Part shown: piece by piece, positions 43,674 through 53,483 of the stretch
Position numbering within the stretch: the stretch's first letter is position 1
Layout: every line of letters starts with the position of its first letter
NCBI GenBank assembly: GCA_021613535.1
Contig: CP075497.1
Coordinates: 12,648,001-12,712,000, forward strand
Length of the DNA stretch: 64,000 nt
From: Adineta vaga
Taxonomy: Eukaryota; Rotifera
Direction: 5' to 3'
Notes under the pieces: model-generated
What the model was told of the DNA's origin: nothing
The model's database searches: none
What the model saw: only the letters and a program-made list of their open reading frames with translations
Translations under genes and position numbers: made by a program

Positions 43674-44759
43674 TTGGCAACATATTGTATATTCATCTTA
43701 CATGTTTGTGCTTCTATTACACTTTCTTATTCCTTAAATGTGATCTCTTTAATAGGTAAGTCTTATCAAATTATTGATCTACCTGAAACACTCAAACTAT
43801 TTATGGAATTGATTATTGGTCAATCTATTTACATACTTCGTTCGTGTGACAAAAATGAAAAACATAGCTTATCTAATCAACCATGTCTTATTGTTGCTAC
43901 ATCATTTTTTCGTCCTGTGATTGAGAATGATAATATTTTATCGGTCTCTCGGTTGACTCCATTACCAGCAATTGTTAACAATGAACAATTTGTCTATTCG
44001 AATATACCTAATATTATCGCTGTTAATACACAAGATCAATCAGATATGACATGGACTGATATTACAAACAAGAATGAATGTCCATTTTCAATTTTCATTT
44101 ATTGTTCAAAGAAATTGCCGTTTATTCGACTGAATGATTTACCTTGTTTATCAGAACTGTTAAATGATAACAAACAGGTTGTCACTTCATGTGAAATAAC
44201 ACGTTCGCATCATAAGCAAACCAATTTTATTAACTTCGATAATAACGTTTGGCTTTTTTCTCATGACAGACAACCAATGTATTGTCAATTACAAACAGAT
44301 ATTGGGCTATATAACGGCTTTACGATAATCAATGAACCATCTATCTTACGTCTACCATGTGGAAATACATTGAGCTGTTCTGGTATTAAATTAACTTCGT
44401 CTAGTTGTACTGATCGAAATGTTTTAATTAAATCGTCAGATACAGAACAATATGTACAACTACAAACTATTCCATGGTCTCTTAAAAATATGAATAAACA
44501 ATTGTTTTCCACGCATCAGTCAATAATTAAAAATTCCTTTAAAACTATTCTTAATTACTTAAAAGAAAATAGATTAACCATCAAAACTCTAATTACAGAA
44601 TTCGGTGAAATCGGTTTATCAGCAATTTTTCTTATTTTTGCATCATTTATTTCACTTTTCGTTCGATGGACTAAGCGTTCGCTGTTGAAACGTATAGAAC
44701 GACTTGAGAAAAATCTAGATGATCTTGTAAATGCGTTTGCTACGCGTCTAGAAAGTTGA
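43674..44759 (+). CDS. Retroelement Env-like type I membrane glycoprotein (361 aa)
   Basis: Uninterrupted ORF. The N-terminus is hydrophobic (MATYCIFILHVCASITLSYS), a plausible signal peptide. The ectodomain has about a dozen cysteines, including paired patterns such as CPFSIFIYC, RLPCGNTLSCSGIKL and TSSSC. A single C-terminal transmembrane helix (about 312-333, IGLSAIFLIFASFISLF) is followed by a basic, heptad-like tail (SLLKRIERLEKNLDDLV). This arrangement fits Env-like ORF3 proteins of metazoan LTR retrotransposons, including those known from bdelloids, but no fusion peptide or furin site is evident. No gag or pol lies upstream in the window. It is intact as an ORF, and its function, if any, is unknown. 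Confidence 0.45.
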   Translation: MATYCIFILHVCASITLSYSLNVISLIGKSYQIIDLPETLKLFMELIIGQSIYILRSCDKNEKHSLSNQPCLIVATSFFRPVIENDNILSVSRLTPLPAIVNNEQFVYSNIPNIIAVNTQDQSDMTWTDITNKNECPFSIFIYCSKKLPFIRLNDLPCLSELLNDNKQVVTSCEITRSHHKQTNFINFDNNVWLFSHDRQPMYCQLQTDIGLYNGFTIINEPSILRLPCGNTLSCSGIKLTSSSCTDRNVLIKSSDTEQYVQLQTIPWSLKNMNKQLFSTHQSIIKNSFKTILNYLKENRLTIKTLITEFGEIGLSAIFLIFASFISLFVRWTKRSLLKRIERLEKNLDDLVNAFATRLES

Positions 44760-45272
44760 ACTTTCTGAAACATTAAAAAATCATTCTTCATTGTTGTAAT
44801 TATCTTTTCTGTTAATAAATAAAGCAACTCTTTTCTAACATAGTCTAGTGGACAAACGATCAAGCATAGACGCCGTCTTCTACTACATATTGTATATTAT
44901 TTCCTTGAATTTTAGAAATTCTTCATAGTAACAAGATATACATATATTTCAATTCATCTAGTATTCCTCTCATTGAATATATATCTTCACATGGGATATA
45001 TCCACCGTTGTTATCTTTCCCTCCTTCTCTTTGCTTCTTTTTCTCACGTTTTTCTCCGATGAGTGCCATGCTCACTCAAGGGAAGAGCTGAGAGCATCGA
45101 TATAAAAGGAGAAATAATTTATAGAATAAAATATATAGCTGATCATCACAAACAAAGCTCATCGTAAGATTCACGTCTTATCAAACATGATCAGAGTCCA
45201 AACAATAAAAAAAACGATAACTGAAGATTACGAATATCCATATTAAAATGAATATTATAAATATCGTCAAAG
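44760..45272 (+). promoter_or_regulatory. Possible 3' LTR or promoter region downstream of the Env-like gene
   Basis: Contains TGTTGTAATTATC at about 44795 and a TATAAAAGG box at 45101-45109 preceded by GC-richer text. This is the layout of an LTR with U3 promoter, but no second LTR exists in the window to compare. Alternatively it is an ordinary promoter for a gene further downstream. Confidence 0.25.
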
Positions 45273-45450
45273 GATTACTGAGTAAAACCACCCATCTTCA
45301 CAGTATTTTGGCTGAAAACCCTGGTTTTTGATGATAGATCCCCTTTTATCCGGCACCATTCGATGCAGAATATTGAACTCTATTCATCCCAAATACCTAA
45401 GCGAATGTCAGCAGGAAATACTCGAATCTGCTGCTAACTTCCATTACGTA
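45273..45450 (-). repeat. Dispersed repeat, inverted copy of 42010-42203
   Basis: Reverse complement of the forward copy over its whole length, lacking the 20-bp internal insertion. It ends just upstream of the 311-aa gene. The pair flanks the protease-like and Env-like genes. Confidence 0.7.
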
Positions 45451-45491
45451 AATATTTATATAATTTAATTGAAAACGACAATTATTTTTGG

Positions 45492-46427
45492 ATGGTTTTA
45501 ATAAAAAATCATTTTGGATTGAAATTATATCAACGTTATGTTGATGAAATTTTTGAAAACGAAAAAAATTCCGATTATGTTTTATATCGTACAGATAAAG
45601 ATAAAGAAAAATTTGAACGACGTTTTCAAAAGATTTATATTCCAACAAGTGTCTGTCAATTTTGGTTATTTAATGTATTGAATATGAAAGATAATACTGA
45701 TGATTATATAGATCATCAAAGTATAATTAAACAAAAAACTAAACCACGTACAAATCAATTAAAAATGTCTTTAACACAGGAAGAATTTTATGAATATTAT
45801 TTGGATAAAAATAAAGATTTAACTAAAGGAGATATTTGTCGCATTTCATTTTATAAATTATTATATTATTATTTAATTCAACCAAAACGTTTATTTATTA
45901 ATAATATATTTGCAATATATTTAAGGTGTTCAAAAGATCATTTACATTGTACAAATTCCATATGTTCAACAAATTATGAATATGATTTAAATAGTTCAAT
46001 AGGGTGTTGTATTCGTTTTTATTCTGATCGAACACGTTATCAAGCTGGAATAAAAGGAATATTTAAATCAATTTTACCTGGAATTTACGAAATTCTTTTT
46101 CGTATTAAATTAGATAAAAATGAAAAGTTTTTGTCTGATCATAATAAAAGTTTTAATCAAGATTCTTCTTCAGAAAAACAAACTCATTGTTATTTCTATG
46201 CATTAGCTGATTATGGTCATGATTGTGAATGTAATGGAAAGGTAATGGATTATGATCGGTTTGAATCAAACTATATATTCTATGGAAATAATCAGTGGTT
46301 TAATCAAATAATGGGATATATTCAAGTATTTCAATTATCAAATATTTATTTTGGTTTTAATATTAGAGATAATACTTCGTATCTAAATATTTTGTTCGAT
46401 TATATACAATTAAATATTGTTAAATAG
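45492..46427 (+). CDS. Hypothetical 311-aa protein of a locally duplicated family
   Basis: Single-exon ORF from ATG at 45492 to TAG. No signal or membrane segment. The N-terminal half is lysine/aspartate/tyrosine rich. The C-terminal half contains CCIRFYSDRTRYQAGIKG, PGIYEILFRIKLDKN, CYFYALADYGHDCECNGKV and NNQWFNQIMGYIQVFQLS. The alternation of aromatic strands in the C-terminal 160 residues is faintly like PP2/FBA-type beta-sandwich domains of F-box proteins, but this is weak. Two decayed relatives flank it at 38600-38785 and 50578-50830. The inverted repeat ends about 40 bp upstream, so its original promoter may have been displaced. Confidence 0.6.
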   Translation: MVLIKNHFGLKLYQRYVDEIFENEKNSDYVLYRTDKDKEKFERRFQKIYIPTSVCQFWLFNVLNMKDNTDDYIDHQSIIKQKTKPRTNQLKMSLTQEEFYEYYLDKNKDLTKGDICRISFYKLLYYYLIQPKRLFINNIFAIYLRCSKDHLHCTNSICSTNYEYDLNSSIGCCIRFYSDRTRYQAGIKGIFKSILPGIYEILFRIKLDKNEKFLSDHNKSFNQDSSSEKQTHCYFYALADYGHDCECNGKVMDYDRFESNYIFYGNNQWFNQIMGYIQVFQLSNIYFGFNIRDNTSYLNILFDYIQLNIVK

Positions 46428-46824
46428 TTCATGTATTTTATTTTTCTTACAATTGTAAGAATCGTTTAAATAATAATAAAATATCTTTTAATTATACAAT
46501 TTTAATTCTTTATTCACAAATCCTATGAAATCTTTTTGTTAATATTGAAAAGTTAAAAGATTGAAAGAAAATATCATTTAAATGGTATTTTTTTCTATTG
46601 AATTTCATGAATTTGTCATTTGAACAGATGAATATTGTTTGTTAATAAGCGGGAAATCAATTGTAGAATTGTCAGTTTTTTCTTGTTGCTTATCAAAGTG
46701 ATTTGATTGATGTTATAGAAAGACAATTGTTTAATAAAACTTTTCAATTGTTAATTCTTTAGTATAATAAAATGAAAGTCTTGTTTATTTAAAAAATATT
46801 ATGATTTATTTGTAAGAAAAGAAA
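46428..46824. other. Convergent 3' spacer
   Basis: AT-rich. Its first ~250 bp share homology with 38800-39315, as part of the duplicated gene-plus-flank segment. Confidence 0.45.
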
Positions 46825-49800
46825 TTAAAAATGAAAAGCTTCTTCTTCAGGTGTCATAATAAGTTTAAAAACATGTTGTTGTAATTCTAAAAATTGATTT
46901 TCTTGTGAATGTTCCAATGTTGATTGTTGTTCACATTTTTCACAAAAAGTTAATGATGGACAATGAACACAATCAAAACGAATTCCATTCACATCATTTT
47001 TACAATGATCACATGTTACACCATTATGATGAACAATCGGATTTTCTGGTTGAGGAAGATCAATGATCTTTTGTTTTGGTTGTTTTGTTGTTGATGGTTG
47101 ATATTGTTTAGCTTGTTGCCAATTAAATTTATGACCACAACCAGATTGAACATTTCCACCATGTGCATCTTGTCCACAAACCATTGCATCACAACCTTCA
47201 AGACGTTGAACAACTCTCTTACATGATGGACAAAAACGACAATTCTGTGCTTTATACTGTTCATCATGCATTAATTCATCATAACGACGACGTAAGTCAC
47301 GATTACGATTTTCATTTTCATTACGTTGCTGATTATATTCATTTAATTGCGATTGATATGTTGTATCTTGTTCAACTCTCATTCTCAAATATCGTTCACG
47401 TTCTAAAAGAAAAAAAGAAATACATTTACAATAAGCAAAGATTTCTCTTTCATTACCATTTTGACACCAAAAAAACCATCGTTGTGTAATTTGTGGAAGT
47501 TGTTGACATGTTGTTCGATAATGATATTGTTGATTACAAAGTGAACAAAATTCATGTTGACATAAAGGACATTGAACTTTAAAACGTTCATTTGGATCTG
47601 CAGCTTCAGCAACCCATGTACAATTTTGTTTTGGACATTTTATTATTCCACGTGTTCGACTCGAATAAATATCAAATGTTTTTTTTATTTGATATTCTTG
47701 TATTTGATCTAATTCTTCTTTTGATATACGAAGTTGATTTAATTCACTTTCTTTCAAGACATTTGTACAAAGTGCACATGTTAAGATTTCTCCATTACTC
47801 ATTTTTGTTTGACATGATTGATAATAACATTTATAACATAATTTGTGACTATCGGGGCAATCAAAGACATAAATATCATCATATGGACATGCTTCCATAC
47901 ATATATCACAATCTCGTCGTGGTAAATCATATGGAAATATTGAACCTATGAAAGAAACAAAGAGAATTGTTTCGTCTTTTTTTAGAGAAATTGAAATTAC
48001 CATAAACAGCTAATGTTTGAATAATTGAATGAGGATCATTTGATAAAGGTGAAGATTTATTTTGTTGTTGAATAAAAAAACGAATTTGTTCTTTAGTAAA
48101 TGGATATTTTGTTCTTAAAGAAATAAAATCAATTAATTTTTCATTAAAAGATATTTGATTTGTTCGACATTGTTTTGAATGATTATCTAATTGATTTGTT
48201 GAATATGGTAACAGACAATATTCACATGGAATTAATTCATTACATTGTTCATCATGATCATCAAAGATTTCATTTTCATTTAAATTTATATAAAATTTAC
48301 ATTTCGAACAAAATGGTCGTTGTTTACCTTGAACAAGTTTTAATAAACGATCAGATAAACGACGTTCAAGTGGAATTAATGAAACATCATGACGAGATAA
48401 TTCATAATCACATTTGCTTTTATGACAAACAGGTTTCTCACGATTACGAGCAAATTCTTCCATAGATTCTTTCAAACAAATGAAACAATATTCATGATTA
48501 TGATCACATGAAATTGTATAAAATAAATCGTTCGAATTTTCTTTTAAACGATAACTAAAAAAAAAGAAAAATCAATATCGTTCATTTTTATATCATTCAT
48601 TTTTTTACCATGAAAAACATTTTCTATTGTATTTTTGATCAACTTGAGCAACACATGATAAAACATGATTTTCATATTCAGATTCATGAATTGATTTAAA
48701 ACATAAAATACAATCTTTCCTCTTTGGTTTGATTTCAATTGAAGATGCACAACAAGTTGTTTTGTTTTGATTCTAAATTATTTTCAATTTTTCTGATAAA
48801 ATCAAAAATCTGAAGAATTCATTGAAAGATTTCATCTGATAAGATACGATCTTTTACTATTCATTTCTTTTTCGCGATAAAAATCAAGAATTTGATCTTA
48901 CCTGAGAGATTTCATTTGATTGATGTTCATCATTTGAATTAGGTACACAATTTGTTACATGATTAATATATTCAGATTCATCAATTGGTTTAAAACATAA
49001 AATACAATCTTTTTTCTTTGAATTTTCATTCTAAAATTAATTTCGTTTTGTTTAAGAAAATCAAAATTTCTGTTATTTTACTTTGGAAACTTGATCCGAT
49101 GAACAATTTGTAACATGATCAAGATATTCGGATTCATCGATAGATTTAAAACATAAAATACAATCTTTTTTTGTTTCTATATTTACTATTGGTTCTATTT
49201 GATTCGTCTAAAGAAAAAATTTTCAATGAATAAAATATTAAACGAAAAAACAAAACTACAAACTTCTAATTGATTTGTTGAACAATTTGTAACATGATCA
49301 ATAAAATCCGTTTCATCGATATATGCAAAACATAAAATACATTGTTTTTTTACTTGTGAAGAGACATGATTTTCTTGATCATTACTTGAACATGATGTTA
49401 CATGATTTTCAAAATCGGTTTCATTTATAGAATTTGAACATAAAATACAGGTTTTCAATGAATTAATTAATTGTTCTGGAGATATTTGATTATTCTATTG
49501 ATTAGGGAAAATGAAATGATATTTTATTAAGTAAATGAAATATTTACGTCGAAAGAAAGACTTTTTTCTTCAGGAATTTCTTCATTTTGTGAACAATTTA
49601 AAATATGATTTTCAAGTTCGTTTTCGTTAATATATTTTGAACATAAAATGCATAGTTTTTGATTTGAATTTATCTTTTCTTCTAAAATAATTTCCTCAGT
49701 CTAAAATGAAAATATTTGATTTTTATATGTTTTTCAAAAACTTTTCCACAAACTTGAATTGGTGTTTGACCTCTTGGTGTTTGATAATTTGCAGTGTCTT

Positions 49801-50068
49801 TTTCTTCATCTAATTCACAAGTTTCATAATGTGTAGATAAATCCTGCACAAACTTCTCACAAATAGGACATTTTTTGATTTGATTACATTTCTGAATATG
49901 TTCTTCATATTGACTTTTATCAAAAGATTCATTACATGAAGAACATAATTGTTTATCATTACTTGATACTAATCGACAATTGAGAATATGATTACGAATA
50001 TCTTTTTCTAAAATAATTTCTGTACATCGACTACATCGTTGAGAACCGGGCAATTGACTGTTCATCAT
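46825..50068 (-). CDS. RBR (RING-IBR-RING) E3 ubiquitin ligase with tandem N-terminal zinc fingers and ZZ domain (912 aa)
   Basis: Nine exons: 49754-50068, 49548-49700, 49264-49494, 49082-49207, 48902-49030, 48609-48772, 48001-48554, 47457-47945 and 46825-47402. They total 2739 nt, fully in frame. Residues 1-370 hold nine units of C-x2-C-x11-H-x3-C (CILCSNSINETDFENHVTSC is one), UBZ/TRAF-finger-like. A middle region (373-557) has further Cys/His pairs. RING1 starts near 570 (CDICMEACPYDDIYVF). The IBR includes CPKQNCTW and CPLCQHEFCSLC. RING2 reads CRFCPSCKRVVQRLEGCDAM, and the cysteine in EGC corresponds to the catalytic thioester cysteine. A ZZ finger follows (CDHCKNDVNGIRFDCVHC). It should transfer ubiquitin through a cysteine intermediate in the cytosol. 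The finger exons are mostly phase 0, suiting duplication. Confidence 0.88.
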
Positions 50069-50577
50069 AAATTTTTATCAGTTTATCTAATCTAAAAAGA
50101 AGAGAAACTTATTTTATTTTGTAATGTTTTTCGAAAAGTTTACTTTTGCTTTCATAAAAAATACAGAACATCTCAAGTGTTTTTATATTTTTTTTCTATT
50201 ACTAAAAAACATAACACTGAAGAAATTTTCTTTCAATTAATTTCATCAGTTATTTCTTCCAAATTTAGCACATTCGATGGAAATTAGTTGATAGTGATCT
50301 ATAAATGGTTCTCTTCTATTAACAAACGAATTTCTCCTTTCAAAGATGTCGCATCTTTATTAAAACAATATTATTTCTTTATATTTCACGAGCATAATAC
50401 CATTAAGAGAATCTTGTATAATCAGAAGTTAGAATTTGACAAGTTTTTTTAAGTATATTTCCAGAATTATAGAATCTTTTTAGGATGGAAGTAATGATGA
50501 AAATTGCCCTTACGATTTTTTTGACTTTTTCTTAAATATCTAATGCAGTTAAAAGGTGTAAATATGTCTGCATTATA
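50069..50577. other. 5' flank of the RBR gene, no gene seen
   Basis: AT-rich. No TATA box is obvious. Nothing else supported. Confidence 0.4.
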
Positions 50578-50830
50578 TTTACGTTGCGTTCAAATGTTAT
50601 GTTCGATGAAATATGAATATGATTTAAATAGTTCATGAGATCGTTGTATTACCTTGAGTAAAAATCAATGATTTTTTTTTCTTATCATAATCGACATTGT
50701 AGTGAAGATCCTTTGGGAGAAAAATCTATTGCGTGTTATTTCCATACGTTAGCTAATTATGGTCATGATTGTGAATGTAATGGAAAAGTAATGAATTATG
50801 ATTGGCTTTGAATCAAATTATTTAATGATA
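50578..50830 (+). pseudogene. Decayed fragment of the 311-aa family
   Basis: TTTACGTTGCGTTCAAATG, then AAATATGAATATGATTTAAATAGTTC, and later the peptide text CYFHTLANYGHDCECNGKV match codons of the gene at 45492. The pieces carry stops and deletions. Confidence 0.6.
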
Positions 50831-51039
50831 AATTGCTGTATCTATGTCGAAGAATTAAATGAAAATTTCACTAAAAATGAATTTAAACGATTGTGTAAAT
50901 ACAAAAATTGTTCAAATGAAATGTAAAATAATGCAAATGAATTGAAATAATGAAAAAAAAGAAGAAGAAGAAGAGATGTTTGAATGAAAGAATAAATTTG
51001 TTCATGGAGATGAAGATTGTGTCAAGGATAAAATCTGAT

Positions 51040-51050
51040 CTATATATAGG
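51040..51050 (+). promoter_or_regulatory. TATA-like element for the TM2 gene
   Basis: TATATATAGG about 55-65 bp upstream of the ATG at 51106. Confidence 0.3.
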
Positions 51051-51105
51051 ACAGAAGAATTCAAAGTGATGATTTAAAGAAAAGAAGAAGATATCACATA
51101 TATCA

Positions 51106-51519
51106 ATGAATTTATTCATTTCTTTTTCTTTATTACTTTTCCTTCAAATGTCGGAAGAAACAATTACTTCTTGTTCGTCAGATGATATTTGTAATAATGG
51201 AAAATGTTTTTCAAAAAATGAAACTGATTTTTATTGTAAATGTAATCGTGGTTGGATTAATTCAAAAGATAATCAAAATTATTGTAATTATGAACAAAAA
51301 TCTCAATTAGCATCTTTTCTTCTGTCATTTTTTCTTGGACTTTTTGGTGCGGATTGGTATTATTTAAGTGCTGGATATGGTGGTTACATTGCTGGTGCTA
51401 TTTTTAAAATGTTAACTTTAGGAGGATTTGGTATTTGGTGGTTAGTCGATTGGATACGAATTTTAACAAATTCATTTCCAGATGGAAATGGACAAGAATT
51501 AATTCCATGGAATCCATAA
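51106..51519 (+). CDS. EGF-like plus TM2-domain membrane protein (137 aa)
   Basis: Intact ORF. The N-terminal hydrophobic stretch (MNLFISFSLLLFL) is a signal peptide. Residues 23-62 form an EGF-like module with six cysteines (CSSDDICNNGKC, then CKCNRGWINS). A TM2 domain follows at about 65-122: two hydrophobic helices around FLLSFFLGLFGADWYYLSAG and GGFGIWWLVDWIRIL. The C-terminus reads FPDGNGQELIPW. This EGF-TM2 combination is seen in small animal and protist membrane proteins. Function is unknown. It sits divergent from the RBR gene and convergent with the next GPCR. Confidence 0.85.
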   Translation: MNLFISFSLLLFLQMSEETITSCSSDDICNNGKCFSKNETDFYCKCNRGWINSKDNQNYCNYEQKSQLASFLLSFFLGLFGADWYYLSAGYGGYIAGAIFKMLTLGGFGIWWLVDWIRILTNSFPDGNGQELIPWNP

Positions 51520-51736
51520 GAACATCCATTTTATATGAACTTAATCTCACATAAAACTAATCATAGATATTTTTTTCTGTTGTAAAGATCACGCGATAAG
51601 AAAATGTTTGATATTTAATCACAATAGATTTCTATATAATTAATTTGAATATATATTTGAAATTAAATTTACAAAGAGAAAAAGAAAAAGCGAATGTTTT
51701 TTCAAATGAAAATTCAATAAAATGAGAAAGTTTATA

Positions 51737-52827
51737 TTAATGAATTTGTGGTGCAATATATCTTGTCCAAATCATATTTTTTAATTCACTTCGAAGTAAA
51801 GCTGATTGAAGAAAACATGTATAACCTGTAATAGCATGATTAAAATATTCAAAAGCTAAACAAATATAAAAATAAATTGAAATATTTTGATGAAAAACTT
51901 CATTTTGATCAAATTTTGAATAAATATAAAAACAAAGGAATGCACGTGGAAGAATTGCAATCGATAAAATAGTTAAAAAGAATAAAATTCCAATCGATTC
52001 TTTAACTTTCACTTGTAATGATAAGGGTAAACGACGAATTTCTTTTAATAAAAATAAATTTATTATTAAAATACTTAAAATAGGTAATGATGTATCAAGA
52101 ATTAAATAAGAAATAATTCGAAAATATTTTTCATTTATACGAATAAAATTCAAAGAATAATTTTCATTTGTTTTTATAATTAATAATAAATAATTATAAT
52201 TAATTTCAAATGATTTATATCTTTTATTTAAATAATTTGGATATTGACTTAATAAACCAATGATTAAAATCAAGAATATTGAAAAAGTAAATTGACGATG
52301 TTGTTTTCGTTTATGTTTTGAACGCCAGTCTAAATGTGTATGATGTTCCCAATAACGAACTGTTAATAAACGTTCAATTGACATTAAAACCTTTATTTCG
52401 AAATAAAAAATTATTCGTAAAAGAAAAGGAATCAATTTACTTTGCACCAATTGACAACAAATACTGGATAACGATCGGTTGCAATATAGATGAATTTTGT
52501 CAATAAGTTTAATGAAATTAAATTCGAAAATAAGAAATAATAAAATATTGATGAAAATAAACGAATACAATCAAAAAAAGAAATTGTACCAATTAATAAA
52601 CCATAACTTACATGACGAAATGATGTTTTGTATATAATATAAATTAAAGCTAAATTACCTAAGATACCTAAGACACAACAGACTGATGAAAATATTCGAA
52701 TTATTTCAAATATTATTAATAAACTTTCATTTTCATTTCTTCGTGTTGAATTATATTGAGATTTGTTCAAGAAAGAATCTTCTTTATTGAGAAACATTTT
52801 GTTATGAAAAGAATATTTCATTCTCAT
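51737..52827 (-). CDS. Rhodopsin-class GPCR, two exons (346 aa)
   Basis: Exons 52441-52827 and 51737-52390 are joined across a 50-bp intron inside TM3 (WCK|VLMSIERLLTVRYW), giving 347 codons including the stop. The chosen start is ATG at 52827; the longer reading uses no ATG. TM1 is around VCCVLGILGNLALIYII, TM2 around GLLIGTISFFDCIRLFSS, and TM3 holds the cysteine and ERL in place of DRY. TM4 to TM7 follow (FSIFLILIIGLLSQYP, ILDTSLPILSILIINLF, IGILFFLTILSIAILPRAFL, LAFEYFNHAITGYTCFL). N-glycosylation sites (NKS, NST, NES) lie before TM1. The ligand is unknown; a neuropeptide-like orphan receptor is the best guess. Confidence 0.78.
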
Positions 52828-53483
52828 TCTCTTCTCTTTCCTATTCAATTATCTAATGATTTCATCTGTTTATTATCAATACAAATTTACTTTGATGAAC
52901 ATCATTTCTATATGAAGTAATTTTCAGCATTTTTTTTATTAATATAAAAGATAAAAGAGATTTTATCAGTATATAAAGAGAATAATTTTAAAACTTTTGA
53001 TCTCTTCAAGATGAAACATTTTACATTATGAGCATTTCTTTTTCAAATAAAGTAAATATGTTTTATCTTATCGTTTTACAATTGAAAATAGAAATATGCA
53101 ATATATTCTCTACTACGATCTAATAACTTATCGTGTACTATCATTCTCTAGAAATCTTCCCGATAGAAAGAAACGAAACAAAACGTTCATGTTGAAAATG
53201 AGTAAATGTTCATCTTACAGATGGCGTCTATTTGAGGCAAAAACATTTGGGAGGAGTCTAAGATGTGTTCAATCTTTAATTTTTTTATCTTTCTATAAAG
53301 AATTTTCAATTGAAATCTGTTTTCAAGTTTGCCTTTGTTTATTATTTCACATCAGGCATTATCTAATTTAAAAAATTTGATAAATAAAATAATCAACTTT
53401 TTAATTAAGAATCTTTATTTCGTTTTCTTTCAAAAATCAATAAAGACAAGAAAATGAGAGACGAGAACGTCTAAGTTTATTAT
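52828..53483. other. Intergenic, nothing recognised
   Basis: AT-rich spacer between two minus-strand genes. The ORF at 53096-53371 has no motif or context and is treated as chance. Confidence 0.45.
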
